From Lactobacillus ultunensis DSM 16047 (lineage in GTDB: Bacteria > Bacillota > Bacilli > Lactobacillales > Lactobacillaceae), in NCBI RefSeq assembly GCF_001436305.1, contig NZ_AZFO01000001.1:1-64000 (forward strand): a stretch of DNA of 64,000 bases. Direction: 5' to 3'. Position numbers and translations under genes: made by a program. This document shows positions 34,902-43,742 of this stretch, piece after piece. Each line of letters opens with the position of its first letter. The stretch's first letter is position 1. The notes below the pieces were generated by a model, which was not told where the DNA came from, ran no database searches, and worked only from the letters and a program-made list of their open reading frames with translations.

Positions 34902-34929
34902 TTGCATCAAAGATTTGAATGCGTATAAT
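34902..34929 (+). promoter_or_regulatory. promoter of the thrS T-box transcript
   Basis: TTGCAT (34902-34907), a 16-bp spacer and TATAAT (34924-34929) lie directly before the leader RNA. Confidence 0.75.
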
Positions 34930-34937
34930 TGTAGTTA

Positions 34938-35152
34938 ATTAAACGAGACATGATGGTTCTCGATTCAGAGAGAAGAACCTAGTTCTGGAAGTTCTTCATT
35001 AGAGAATCACCCCAATCGTTTATTCCCAAAATTAAAATTTTTAGGTCGGATACCTTTATTAATCCATGTTAAGAGGTTAGATTTACGCTAGCCTGAATTT
35101 TGGGTGGAACCACGCAATTAACGTCCCAGTGCTTTAGGCACTGGGATTTTTT
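34938..35152 (+). promoter_or_regulatory. T-box riboswitch upstream of thrS
   Basis: A leader with a long stem I. Its base pairs AAACGA with TCGTTT, and the specifier loop carries ACC (Thr) at 35009-35011. The T-box sequence GGGTGGAACCACG is at 35102-35114. An intrinsic terminator (TCCCAGTGC/GCACTGGGA plus T-run) spans 35124-35152. Uncharged tRNA(Thr) should stabilise the antiterminator and switch on thrS. Confidence 0.92.
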
Positions 35153-35168
35153 ATTTGGAGGTAAAAAT

Positions 35169-37106
35169 ATGAGTTTTTCAATCACTTTGCCAGATGGATC
35201 AAAGAAAGATTTTGATAAAGCTGTTTCAGTTAAGGATTTGGCTTCATCAATTGCTACTTCTCTTGGAAAGGCAGCTGTTGGTGCTAAGGTAAATGGTGCG
35301 GTTAAGCCACTTGACTATGAAATTAACAGTGACGTTGAAGTTGCAATCCTTACTGATAAAGATGAAGAAGGTTTAGACATCTTAAGAGCTACTGCAGCAT
35401 TTGCACTTGAAGCAGTTGCTAAGAAGAAGTATCCTGAACTTCACTTGGGTGAACATGTTGCTGATGAAGGCGGCTTTTACGTAGATACTGATAAGAAGGA
35501 TCAAATTAAGGTTACTGAATTGCCAGATCTTGAAAAAGCTATGCAAAAGTTGATCAAGAGTGGTCAAGCAATTGAACACGTTGAAATGGCTAAATCAGAA
35601 CTTGCAGATATGTACAAGGATGATCCATATAAGAGTGCACTTTTGAACAAAGTTGAAGGTGACAAGGTTGATGCTTACAAGTTAGGTGACTTTGTTGACT
35701 TCGGTTTTGATGCATTGCTTCCAAACACTGGCAAGATTAAGCACTTCAAGCTTTTGTCAGTTGCTGGTGCTTACTGGTTAGGTAAGTCATCAAACCCAAT
35801 GCTTCAAAGAATCTTTGGTACTGCATTCTTCAAGGAATCAGCATTAAAGGACGATTTAAAGCGTCGTGCTGAAATTAAGGAACGCGACCACAGAACTATC
35901 GGTCGTGACCTTGACCTCTTCTTCGTTGATCCTAAGGTTGGTGCAGGTCTTCCTTACTGGATGCCAAAGGGTGCTACTATTCGTCGTGTTGTTGAACGCT
36001 ACATCATCGACCGTGAAGTAGCTGACGGTTATGATCATGTTTACACTCCAGTTTTGATGAACCTTGATGCTTACAAGACTTCAGGTCACTGGGCACACTA
36101 TCGTGACGACATGTTCCCACCAATGGACATGGGTGATGGTGAAATGCTTGAACTTCGTCCAATGAACTGCCCATCACACATTCAAATCTTCAAGCACCAC
36201 ATTCGTTCATACCGTGATTTACCACTTCGTGTTGCTGAACTTGGTATGATGCACAGATATGAAAAATCAGGTGCTTTGTCAGGTCTTCAACGTGTACGTG
36301 AAATGACTTTGAACGATGGTCACACATTCGTAGCACTTGATCAAGTTCAAGATGAATTCGCTAAGATTTTGAAGTTGATCATGGATGTATACAAGGACTT
36401 CGACATTACTGATTACTACTTCAGACTTTCATACCGTGATCCAAAGAACACTGAAAAGTACTTTGCAAACGATGAAATGTGGGAAAGAAGTCAAAAGATG
36501 CTTAAGGGTGCTATGGATGACCTTGGCCTTGACTATGTTGAAGCTGAAGGTGAAGCAGCATTCTACGGTCCAAAGCTTGATATTCAAACTAAGACTGCTT
36601 TGGGTAACGACGAAACTATGTCAACTATTCAACTTGACTTCATGCTTCCAGAAAGATTTGGTTTGACTTACGTAGGTCAAGATGGTGAAGAACACCGTCC
36701 AGTTATGATCCACCGTGGTATTGTTGGTACTATGGAAAGATTCATCGCTTACCTTACTGAAATCTACAAGGGTGCATTCCCAACTTGGCTTGCTCCAATC
36801 CAAGCTGAAATCATCCCAGTTAACAATGAAGCTCACGGCGAATACGCTGAAAAGGTTCGTCAAGAACTTGCTAAGCGTGGTTTCAGAGCAGAAGTTGACG
36901 ACAGAAATGAAAAGATGGGTTACAAGATTCGTGAATCACAAACCCAAAAGGTACCTTACACTTTGGTATTAGGTGATGACGAAATGAAGAGCGGTAAAGT
37001 TAATGTTCGTCGTTACGGTACTGATGAAGAAATTTCTAAGAGCTTAGATGACTTTATTAAGGAAATTGATGCTGACGTTAAGTCATACTCACGTAAAAAC
37101 GACTAA
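35169..37106 (+). CDS. thrS: threonyl-tRNA synthetase with a degenerate editing site
   Basis: A 645-aa class II synthetase charging tRNA(Thr). Domains in order: TGS (about 1-62), N2 editing fold (about 64-225), catalytic core (about 240-535) and anticodon-binding domain (about 540-640). The catalytic zinc ligands are present in MNCPSH, NDGHTF and MIHRGI, so charging should work. The N2 domain is unusual. The HxxxH motif (H73/H77 in E. coli) is replaced by A74/F78 in LRATAAFAL. CxxxH (C182/H186) is replaced by G179/L183 in DFGFDALLP. Flanking sequence aligns well, so these are substitutions rather than misalignment. Removal of mischarged Ser is probably lost. The start at 35169 follows GGAGG; the T-box lies upstream. 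Confidence 0.96.
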   Translation: MSFSITLPDGSKKDFDKAVSVKDLASSIATSLGKAAVGAKVNGAVKPLDYEINSDVEVAILTDKDEEGLDILRATAAFALEAVAKKKYPELHLGEHVADEGGFYVDTDKKDQIKVTELPDLEKAMQKLIKSGQAIEHVEMAKSELADMYKDDPYKSALLNKVEGDKVDAYKLGDFVDFGFDALLPNTGKIKHFKLLSVAGAYWLGKSSNPMLQRIFGTAFFKESALKDDLKRRAEIKERDHRTIGRDLDLFFVDPKVGAGLPYWMPKGATIRRVVERYIIDREVADGYDHVYTPVLMNLDAYKTSGHWAHYRDDMFPPMDMGDGEMLELRPMNCPSHIQIFKHHIRSYRDLPLRVAELGMMHRYEKSGALSGLQRVREMTLNDGHTFVALDQVQDEFAKILKLIMDVYKDFDITDYYFRLSYRDPKNTEKYFANDEMWERSQKMLKGAMDDLGLDYVEAEGEAAFYGPKLDIQTKTALGNDETMSTIQLDFMLPERFGLTYVGQDGEEHRPVMIHRGIVGTMERFIAYLTEIYKGAFPTWLAPIQAEIIPVNNEAHGEYAEKVRQELAKRGFRAEVDDRNEKMGYKIRESQTQKVPYTLVLGDDEMKSGKVNVRRYGTDEEISKSLDDFIKEIDADVKSYSRKND

Positions 37107-37125
37107 TTAAAATAGTTAAATAATT

Positions 37126-37163
37126 AAAAGGGTAGTAGACAATATTTGTCTACTACCCTTTTT
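37126..37163 (+). terminator. terminator after thrS
   Basis: Stem AAAGGGTAGTAGACAA / TTGTCTACTACCCTTT with T-run. Very strong. Confidence 0.9.
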
Positions 37164-37470
37164 CTATCTAAATCTATTTATAAATAGAATAATAAAAACA
37201 AAAAAATAAAAAATTTTTTTGTCAATTTATAGCCTATAAAGGGTGATATAAAGTATATTCTTTTTTTTATTTTTGATACTTATATCCTATATTTTAAATC
37301 AGCTTGTACAATTTATTGTCAAAAATATGTTATTTTATATACTTGTATATAATTTGCAAAGTGCCGTCATATCAACGATCTTGGACTTTACTTTAAAATA
37401 CATAGTGTTATTATAAATGTGTTGAGAGATATAAAAGTAATAAGAAATTAAGATTGAAAGGTAGATAATT
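37164..37470. other. AT-rich intergenic region with candidate promoter
   Basis: About 300 bp of AT-rich DNA without an open frame. A TTGTCA (37316-37321), 16-bp spacer, TATACT (37338-37343) promoter is present, with a second TATAAT at 37348-37353. It probably drives the small gene at 37471, leaving a leader of over 100 nt. I see no recognised riboswitch. Confidence 0.4.
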
Positions 37471-37590
37471 ATGTTTGACATGTTAGAAAGTAATGTAGAT
37501 TTAAACGGTATTCATTTTGCAGATCACAAATTAACCATTGAAGATGGCAAAAAGCTATTTGAGAACAATGGCTGGACTGTTACTGAATAA
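37471..37590 (+). CDS. small 39-aa protein of unknown function
   Basis: A short open frame (MFDMLESNVDLNGIHFADHK then LTIEDGKKLFENNGWTVTE) with a good ribosome site, GAAAGG, about 9 nt upstream of the ATG. It is acidic and soluble with no signal peptide or double-Gly leader. It has its own candidate promoter and is followed about 80 nt later by a hairpin terminator, so it looks like an independent transcription unit. I do not recognise a family. It could be a real small protein, a truncated gene or part of a regulatory RNA. Confidence 0.5.
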   Translation: MFDMLESNVDLNGIHFADHKLTIEDGKKLFENNGWTVTE

Positions 37591-37668
37591 AATTGTTAAA
37601 ACAAAGATTTAAAAGAAAGCAGTTCTTAACTCATGAAAATTGAAATTGAGATGCGATTTAAAGTACCT

Positions 37669-37711
37669 CGTAACCGTTAGAAAGAGATCTAACAGTTATG
37701 AAGCTTTTTTT
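37669..37711 (+). terminator. terminator of the 39-aa unit
   Basis: CGTAAC-c-GTTAGA pairs with TCTAAC-a-GTTATG (one mismatch) and is followed by AAGC and seven Ts. Confidence 0.75.
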
Positions 37712-37775
37712 ATGTCCTCTTATTATAATTTTTCGTGGCATAATATATATATAAATTTTAAGGGGAATGTTAAAG

Positions 37776-38291
37776 ATGAAGAAAAAGGCTTTATTATTTT
37801 TAACTGTTTTTTTAGTAGTTTTAGGTGTGGTTAATGTTAAGGCAACAACGGTAAATGCTGCAAGTTGGGGTGCCAAAAAGGTTTTTACAACTCCTAAAAG
37901 AACTCGCGGCGTTTGGTATCATAAAGAAGATGGGAGAGTAGTCAGAACAAAGATTACCGCTCATGCAGTAAATGGAATCAAATTATACAAGGTTTTAAAA
38001 GGTAAAGAAGAAGTCAAATGGTTCAAAAGATTAATGGTTGCAGATAAGAAAGCAGATTATAAGTTTGCTGATAAGGTATCCAGTTCTAAACTTGAAGCTT
38101 ATACTTTTAAGTTTCATGGCGTAACTGGCTTTAACGCCAACGGCTGGCTTGCTGGTGGCGGTGATGGATATTACTATGTTCCAGTGAAAAGGACGGTTAA
38201 AGGAAAGAAAATTAATGCTTTGCGTGTAGGCGAAGGCGCTGGCAATTTCTTCATTAGCTATGCATATCACAATAAGAAATTAGTAAAATAG
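37776..38291 (+). CDS. secreted basic protein of unknown function
   Basis: A 171-aa exported protein. The signal peptide (MKKKALLFLTVFLVVLGVV) probably ends after VNA near residue 28. The mature part is small, Lys-rich and Tyr/Trp-containing, with one Gly-rich loop (NANGWLAGGGDGYYYVPV). There is no cysteine and no wall anchor. ATG 37776 lies at proper distance from AAGGGG; ATG 37767 is too close. It has its own upstream terminator and a downstream gap before the infC promoter, so it is a single-gene unit. I do not recognise a family; it resembles other short basic secreted proteins of lactobacilli only in general character. Confidence 0.65.
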   Translation: MKKKALLFLTVFLVVLGVVNVKATTVNAASWGAKKVFTTPKRTRGVWYHKEDGRVVRTKITAHAVNGIKLYKVLKGKEEVKWFKRLMVADKKADYKFADKVSSSKLEAYTFKFHGVTGFNANGWLAGGGDGYYYVPVKRTVKGKKINALRVGEGAGNFFISYAYHNKKLVK

Positions 38292-38324
38292 CTGAAAATT
38301 CTACTATAAAATAGCAATATTTTA

Positions 38325-38353
38325 TTGACGCGTATAATAGAAACGAGTATACT
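38325..38353 (+). promoter_or_regulatory. promoter of the infC-rpmI-rplT operon
   Basis: TTGACG (38325-38330), a 17-bp spacer and TATACT (38348-38353) form a near-consensus promoter. Confidence 0.8.
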
Positions 38354-38359
38354 ATTTCT

Positions 38360-38470
38360 AGTTGAGAACAAGAAGAAGCTCCCGCTTCTCGCCTACGTTA
38401 AATTAACCTCTGGGCTGATCGATAATTTCTGTTGATTAAAGGCGGGTGATACTTATCCCGCCTTTTTCTT
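38360..38470 (+). promoter_or_regulatory. ribosomal protein L20-type leader with attenuator
   Basis: The leader between the promoter and infC has an AGAAG...CTTCTCG hairpin and a terminator (AAAGGCGGG/CCCGCCTTT with T-run, 38438-38467). In Bacillus and relatives, L20 binds this leader and promotes termination of infC-rpmI-rplT. Position and shape match; the L20 site itself was not modelled. Confidence 0.75.
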
Positions 38471-38500
38471 GTCCTCAAATTAACACGGAGGTGAATAGTC

Positions 38501-39034
38501 ATACCAAGGAGTTTAATCCTAAACGAAAGAATTCGCGCACGCGAAGTTCGTTTAATCGATGAAGATGGTAAGCAAGTTGGCGTTATGAACAAGATGGAAG
38601 CCTTACGTCGTGCAAGCGATGCTGGTCTTGATCTTGTCTTAATTTCACCAAATGCTAAACCACCTGTAGCACGTATCATGGACTACGGGAAGTATCGTTT
38701 CGAACAACAAAAGAAACTTAAAGAATCCCGTAAAAAGTCCAAGACAGTCAGTGTAAAAGAAATTCGTTTGAGTCCAACAATTGAAGGCAACGACTTCGAT
38801 ACGAAATTGAAGCATGTTCGTAAGTTCCTCAGCAAGGAAGGTGCCAAGGTTCGTGTATCAATTCGTTTCAGAGGCCGTGCCATCACTCATAAGGAATTAG
38901 GTCAACAAGTACTTGAAAAGATGGCTGAAGCAACTTCAGATATTGCTAGTGTTATTAGCAGACCTAAGATGGAAGGCCGTTCAATGTTCTTGATGCTCGC
39001 ACCTAAGAGTGAAAAGGACAAAAAGAAAAAGTAG
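38501..39034 (+). CDS. infC: translation initiation factor IF-3 (ATA start)
   Basis: A 177-aa initiation factor that binds the 30S subunit and polices start-codon choice. The frame begins with ATA at 38501, 7 nt after a strong GGAGGTG site, giving the start [17 protein letters not shown]. The next in-frame ATG (38585) would remove about 28 conserved residues. A rare start codon in infC is a known autoregulatory device (AUU in E. coli), since IF-3 discriminates against it. The N-domain, linker ([19 protein letters not shown]) and C-domain are complete. First gene of the operon with rpmI and rplT. Confidence 0.93.
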   Translation: MPRSLILNERIRAREVRLIDEDGKQVGVMNKMEALRRASDAGLDLVLISPNAKPPVARIMDYGKYRFEQQKKLKESRKKSKTVSVKEIRLSPTIEGNDFDTKLKHVRKFLSKEGAKVRVSIRFRGRAITHKELGQQVLEKMAEATSDIASVISRPKMEGRSMFLMLAPKSEKDKKKK

Positions 39035-39055
39035 TTAATTGGAGGAAATAGAAAT

Positions 39056-39256
39056 ATGCCAAAGATGAAAACACACCGCGCTTCTGCTAAGCGTTTTAAG
39101 AGAACTGCAAATGGTGGTTTAAAGCGTCACCATGCATTTACTGGTCACCGTTTCCACGGTAAGACTAAGAAACAACGTCGTCACTTGAGAAAAGCTGCTA
39201 TGGTTTCACGCAGTGATATGAAGCGTATCAAGCAAATGCTTGCTCAAATGCGTTAA
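39056..39256 (+). CDS. rpmI: 50S ribosomal protein L35
   Basis: A 66-aa very basic protein with the L35 signature [15 protein letters not shown] and [11 protein letters not shown]. It lies 21 nt after infC with a GGAGG ribosome site and before rplT, the universal bacterial order. It is controlled through the L20 leader upstream of infC. Confidence 0.97.
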   Translation: MPKMKTHRASAKRFKRTANGGLKRHHAFTGHRFHGKTKKQRRHLRKAAMVSRSDMKRIKQMLAQMR

Positions 39257-39296
39257 TTATTTGTTCTTGAAAAGACTATAGTAGGAGGAATTTCAA

Positions 39297-39653
39297 ATGC
39301 CAAGAGTTAAAGGTGGAATTGTAACACGTAAACGTCGTAAGAAGGTCATGAAGCTTGCCAAGGGTTACCGTGGCGCAAAGCACATGCAATTTAAGGCCGC
39401 AAGTACTCAATTATTTGTTTCATACAAGTACGCATTCCGCGACCGTAGAAGACGTAAGAGTGACTTCAGAAAGTTATGGATCGCTCGTATCAACGCAGCT
39501 GCAAGACAAAATGATATTTCATATTCTAAGTTAATGCACGGCTTGAAGTTAGCTGGTGTTGACATGAACCGTAAGATGTTAGCTGATATTGCTTACAACG
39601 ATTCAAAGACTTTTGCACAATTAGCAGAAACTGCTAAGAAGGCATTGAACTAA
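39297..39653 (+). CDS. rplT: 50S ribosomal protein L20
   Basis: A 118-aa basic rRNA-binding protein ([20 protein letters not shown]), needed early in 50S assembly. It is probably also the repressor of its own operon through the leader at 38360-38470. Complete and of standard length; a strong terminator follows. Confidence 0.97.
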   Translation: MPRVKGGIVTRKRRKKVMKLAKGYRGAKHMQFKAASTQLFVSYKYAFRDRRRRKSDFRKLWIARINAAARQNDISYSKLMHGLKLAGVDMNRKMLADIAYNDSKTFAQLAETAKKALN

Positions 39654-39667
39654 TAGTTCACTATGAA

Positions 39668-39707
39668 TAAAGGCCAGGGAGAATTTCCCTGACCTTTATT
39701 TTTTATA
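39668..39707. terminator. terminator after rplT (convergent with add)
   Basis: TAAAGGCCAGGGA / TTCCCTGACCTTTA hairpin with T-run, between convergent genes. Confidence 0.85.
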
Positions 39708-39711
39708 TTTT

Positions 39712-40716
39712 TCATTTCTGAATTAAAGCTCTTAAACGAATTTTTTCATCTGGAGAAGTGAAAGCAGCATCAACTGCATTTAGGTAAAGTGTCGTTTCTT
39801 CTTCCGAGGTTAAGTTGGTCTTTTCTTCAAGTAATTTGTATTCTCGTGGCAAATTAGTGTTGGAAACTGTCATATCATCTGAGTTAAGCGTAACTTTCAT
39901 ACCTTTGTGTAATAATTTTTTGATAGGATATGAATCAATTTGATCAAAAGCTTTAGTGTTCATGTTTGAAGTAGCACAACACTCAAGAATAATTTGTCGA
40001 TCGATTAATTCTTGTGTTAATTTCTTATCTTCAGTACAGCGAATACCATGACCAATTCTTTTAGCGCCCATTTCTAAGGCTTGTCTGATTGAATCAGGAC
40101 CAGCTGCTTCGCCAGCATGAATTGTATAAGGTATTCCAAGTTCTTGAGCTCGGTCGAAAAATTGCTTGTATTTAATATTAGGAATAGGTCCCTCTGCACC
40201 AGCTAAATCTAGACCAACTACGCCATGATTTAAAAATTTTTTAGCTAATTCAACGGTCTCCATATTTTCTTTTTGATTGTTAGCAAAACGCATTAAGCAT
40301 AGAATTAAGCCGGCATGAAGCTCGGGTTGATTGCTATTTTCTTGTTTTTGATCAATTAAAAATTGATTTAATCCTTCAATTGCGGCTTTAATTACGTTTT
40401 CTTGGGTTAATCTTTTCTTAGTATGGAGTTGTGGAGCAAATCGAATTTCTGCGTAGACTAACCCCTGCTCTTTCAATTCAACCAATAAATCATATACAAT
40501 TGTCTTGATATCGTGTCTAGTCTGCATTAACTTATTGGGTAATGCAAATTTTTCCAAAAATTGATCTAGACTCTTGCAATTAGAATCAACAGATAATTCT
40601 TGACGTAATTTTTCGTCACTTGGGATAGGATAATGATGTTCACTAATTAATTTTTTGATAGTTGCTACAGGGACTGAACCATCGAGATGAAGATGTAAAT
40701 CGATAAATTTTCTCAT
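39712..40716 (-). CDS. add: adenosine deaminase
   Basis: A 334-aa TIM-barrel enzyme that deaminates adenosine (and usually deoxyadenosine) to inosine in purine salvage. Metal and catalytic motifs: DLHLHLDGS at residues 5-13, HAGEA near 200-204, and NSDD near 277-280. Length is normal. Single gene on the minus strand, with an AGGAAA-type ribosome site. No purine-salvage neighbour is present. Confidence 0.92.
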   Translation of the reverse strand: MRKFIDLHLHLDGSVPVATIKKLISEHHYPIPSDEKLRQELSVDSNCKSLDQFLEKFALPNKLMQTRHDIKTIVYDLLVELKEQGLVYAEIRFAPQLHTKKRLTQENVIKAAIEGLNQFLIDQKQENSNQPELHAGLILCLMRFANNQKENMETVELAKKFLNHGVVGLDLAGAEGPIPNIKYKQFFDRAQELGIPYTIHAGEAAGPDSIRQALEMGAKRIGHGIRCTEDKKLTQELIDRQIILECCATSNMNTKAFDQIDSYPIKKLLHKGMKVTLNSDDMTVSNTNLPREYKLLEEKTNLTSEEETTLYLNAVDAAFTSPDEKIRLRALIQK

Positions 40717-40855
40717 TCTATTTCCTTTCTGATAAATTGATGAATTTGCTTAAATTGTTTAGTATTTTATCACTTTTTCAGAAGTTTGAGACAAAAATTT
40801 CTAATAGAAACGCATTTTTGATATTATAGAAAGTGACAAAAAATGGAGAGTTTTT

Positions 40856-41380
40856 ATGTTATTTAGACCAAAATATACAATAGATACTATTTATAATCTG
40901 GACCCCCAGAAATTGAATGAGATGGGAATAAAAGCAGTATTTTCAGACTTGGATAATACATTGCTTGCATGGAACAAGTTTGAAACTGCTAAAGAGATGG
41001 ATAAGCTGAATCAGAAATTGGCTAAAGCGAATATTAAGTTAGTAGTGATTTCTAATAATAATGCTCAACGAGTGGGGAAAGTACTCAATCCTTATCATAT
41101 TGACTTTGTTTCAGAATCACGTAAGCCATTGCCATTTGCAATTACCCGTAAGCGTGAAGCCATGCATCTTACTAAAAATCAAGTAATGATGGTGGGCGAT
41201 CAATTAATTACTGATATGCAAGCAGGTAATTTGGCTGGTGTACAAACTGTTTTGGTTCAGCCTTTAGTTAAGACAGATAAATGGAACACACGAATTAATC
41301 GTTTCTTTGAAAAGTTTATCTTTTTCTTTCTTAATTTATCGCATCGAGTAACTTTTAAGGAGAATTTGCGACATGGATGA
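40856..41380 (+). CDS. yqeG: YqeG family HAD-IIIA phosphatase
   Basis: A 174-aa HAD-superfamily protein. Motif I DLDNTLLAW begins near residue 32, motif II is VVISNNN, and motif IV is MMVGDQLITDMQ. It opens the conserved yqeG-yqeH-nadD-yqeK-rsfS cluster and overlaps yqeH by 8 nt. The substrate is unsettled; a phosphatidylglycerophosphate-type phosphatase role has been shown for some relatives, so that is one possibility. Confidence 0.88.
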   Translation: MLFRPKYTIDTIYNLDPQKLNEMGIKAVFSDLDNTLLAWNKFETAKEMDKLNQKLAKANIKLVVISNNNAQRVGKVLNPYHIDFVSESRKPLPFAITRKREAMHLTKNQVMMVGDQLITDMQAGNLAGVQTVLVQPLVKTDKWNTRINRFFEKFIFFFLNLSHRVTFKENLRHG

Positions 41381-42482
41381 GGATATTATTTGTATTGGAT
41401 GTGGGGCAACGCTTCAATCTGATGATCCTAAAAAGGCAGGTTATTTACCAAAAAGCGCCCTTGAAAAAGCAAAGAATGAAGAAAATACAGATGTTTATTG
41501 TCAACGTTGCTTTAGATTACGGCATTATAATGAAATTATGCCAGTTGATTTAAATAACGATGACTTCTTAGCTTTGCTCAATTCACTTTCTGAGAAAAAA
41601 GCATTGGTTGTCAATGTGGTTGACTTATTTGATTTCTCTAACTCGCTTTTATCTTCTCTGAAGCGTTTTGTAGGCAAGAATGACTTCATTTTAGTAGGAA
41701 ATAAATTTGATTTATTCCCCAAAAATTCAAAGCAGAGCAAGATTAAGGACTGGATGCGTCAGAAAGCTAATCGTATGGGATTATTCCCTAAAGAGATCTT
41801 CTTAGTTTCAGCTAAAAAGAAGTTAAATTTAGAGAAATTAATTGCCTATATTAATAAACAATCACAAGATAAAGACGTTTACTTTGTAGGAACCACTAAT
41901 GTTGGTAAGTCTACTTTGATTAACGCAATTATTGATATGATGGGCGATATTCAAGATTTAATTACCACGTCACGTTTCCCAGGTACTACGCTTGATCAGA
42001 TTGAGATTCCACTTGATAGTGGTCATTTCTTAATTGATACGCCAGGGATTATGACTGATAATCAGTTAGCAACGCATTTAAATGCTAAAGATTTGGAATT
42101 GATTTCTCCTAAAAAGCCGTTAAAACCAGCAACTTATCAATTGTTGCCAGGTAATACGCTATTTTTAGCTGGCTTAGGTCGTATTGATTACCTTAAGGGT
42201 GAATCAACTAGTTTTACAGTATATGTAGCTCGTGGTATGTATGTTCACCGGACTAAGACTACAAATGCAGATGCTTTTTATGAAAAGCATAAAGGTGAAC
42301 TTCTTGCACCACCGGCAAAAGATGATGAGATGGCATCACTCAAAGGGCAAGAATTTAAAACGGAATATAAGAGTGATCTTTTATTCGGTGGAATCGGTTT
42401 TGTAACTGTACCTAAGGGATGCGTTGTTAAAACTTATACCCCAGATGGTATTGGTTTAGGAATTCGTCGTGCATTGATTTAG
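41373..42482 (+). CDS. yqeH: ribosome biogenesis GTPase YqeH
   Basis: A 369-aa circularly permuted GTPase required for 30S assembly in Bacillus. The N-terminal zinc finger is CIGCGATLQ ... CQRCFRLRHYN. GTPase motifs occur in permuted order: NKFD (G4), SAKK (G5), GTTNVGKST (G1) and DTPG (G3). The C-terminal domain is complete. It is followed by nadD with no yhbY gene between them, although yhbY is often found there. Confidence 0.93.
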   Translation: MDEDIICIGCGATLQSDDPKKAGYLPKSALEKAKNEENTDVYCQRCFRLRHYNEIMPVDLNNDDFLALLNSLSEKKALVVNVVDLFDFSNSLLSSLKRFVGKNDFILVGNKFDLFPKNSKQSKIKDWMRQKANRMGLFPKEIFLVSAKKKLNLEKLIAYINKQSQDKDVYFVGTTNVGKSTLINAIIDMMGDIQDLITTSRFPGTTLDQIEIPLDSGHFLIDTPGIMTDNQLATHLNAKDLELISPKKPLKPATYQLLPGNTLFLAGLGRIDYLKGESTSFTVYVARGMYVHRTKTTNADAFYEKHKGELLAPPAKDDEMASLKGQEFKTEYKSDLLFGGIGFVTVPKGCVVKTYTPDGIGLGIRRALI

Positions 42483-42493
42483 AGGTTTTGCAT

Positions 42494-43147
42494 ATGGTAA
42501 ATCCAAAATGTATTGAAAAAGCACCTGCTGCTGAAGTTAAAGCTCAATTGGAACGTGAAAATGGTAAAGGGCGTCAAATTGGCATTATGGGTGGAACTTT
42601 TAATCCAGTTCATATTGCACACTTGGTTGCGGCTGAACAAGCGATGACTAAATTACGTCTGGATGAAGTTTGGTTTATTCCTGATAATATTCCTCCACAT
42701 AAGAATGCCCCACTTACTTCTGCTAAAGATAGAGCAACGATGCTTGATCTAGCTACACGTGATAATCCAAAGTTTAGAGTTAAGTTGCTGGAATTATTCC
42801 GTGGTGGCGTATCCTATACTGTTGATACGATGCGCTATTTGAAAGAAAAGGCACCGCAAAACGACTACTACTTAATCATGGGTAGTGATCAAGTAAATAG
42901 TTTTCATACTTGGAAAGAAGCACCTACTTTAGCTAAAATGGTAACTTTGGTTGGTATTCGCCGTCCTGGCTACCCACAAGATCCGCAATATCCAATGATT
43001 TGGGTAGATGCTCCGGATATTCGTTTAAGTTCAACGGCTATTCGTCGCTCAGTTGCGATTGGCACTTCAATTAGATACTTAGTACCAGAAGCAGTCAGAA
43101 AGTATATTGAAGAAAAGGGGCTTTATCTTGACGAAACTAACATTTAA
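42494..43147 (+). CDS. nadD: nicotinate-nucleotide adenylyltransferase
   Basis: A 217-aa enzyme of NAD synthesis that adenylates nicotinate mononucleotide. The nucleotidyltransferase motifs GGTFNPVHIAHL (near residues 33-44) and IRLSSTAIRRS (near 177-187) are present. It has about 30 extra residues before the first motif compared with the shortest homologues. ATG 42494 is 9 nt from AGAGG. It overlaps yqeK by 20 nt. Confidence 0.93.
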   Translation: MVNPKCIEKAPAAEVKAQLERENGKGRQIGIMGGTFNPVHIAHLVAAEQAMTKLRLDEVWFIPDNIPPHKNAPLTSAKDRATMLDLATRDNPKFRVKLLELFRGGVSYTVDTMRYLKEKAPQNDYYLIMGSDQVNSFHTWKEAPTLAKMVTLVGIRRPGYPQDPQYPMIWVDAPDIRLSSTAIRRSVAIGTSIRYLVPEAVRKYIEEKGLYLDETNI

Positions 43148-43724
43148 GAAGACCTATTCACCTCTATCTAGTGATGAGATCATTGCTAAAGAAAAGACAA
43201 ATATGGATGATAAGAGATTTCAACACTGTGTACGGGTTAGTGAAACTTCACGTAAGTTGGCCAAACTGAATAATTACGATGAAGACAAAGCAGCTTTAGC
43301 TGGCTTTGTGCATGATTATGCTAAGCAAGTTCCTGTTGAAGAATATCGTAAAGTTATTAAGGAACAAGATTTTGATAAAGACTTGCTTAACTGGAATCGC
43401 GCTATTTGGCACGGCATTGTAGGTACTTACTTTATTGAACGTGATTTAAAGATCAGGGATGCTGAGATCTTAACTGCGGTTCGTCGTCATACAACAGGTG
43501 ATATTGTGATGACCACGTTGGATAAAATCGTTTTTATGGCCGATTTTATTGAACCAGGGCGTGATTTTCCTGGTGTTGAAGAAGCACGTAAAATTACTTA
43601 TGCTAATCTTGATGAGGGTGTAGGTTATCAATTAGCTCATACTCTTGCATTTTTGGTTGAAAAAAGAAATAAGATTTATCCACGTACTCTTGAAGCATAC
43701 AATGTTTGGAGTACGAAATTATAA
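43128..43724 (+). CDS. yqeK: HD-domain phosphohydrolase YqeK
   Basis: A 198-aa HD-superfamily protein with ligands in FQHCVRVSE, GFVHDYAK (His-Asp) and RRHTTGD. YqeK-type enzymes are reported to hydrolyse diadenosine tetraphosphate symmetrically. The start is probably TTG at 43128, 7 nt after AGGGG; an in-frame ATG at 43107 lies deeper in nadD. It belongs to the yqeG-rsfS operon. Confidence 0.88.
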   Translation: MTKLTFKKTYSPLSSDEIIAKEKTNMDDKRFQHCVRVSETSRKLAKLNNYDEDKAALAGFVHDYAKQVPVEEYRKVIKEQDFDKDLLNWNRAIWHGIVGTYFIERDLKIRDAEILTAVRRHTTGDIVMTTLDKIVFMADFIEPGRDFPGVEEARKITYANLDEGVGYQLAHTLAFLVEKRNKIYPRTLEAYNVWSTKL

Positions 43725-43742
43725 AAATAAAGGAGAAATAAT

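Noticed and set aside
37640-37876. Open frames on both strands between the 39-aa gene and the secreted protein gene
   Set aside because: They cross a terminator hairpin and the signal-peptide coding region of a better-supported gene and have no ribosome sites.
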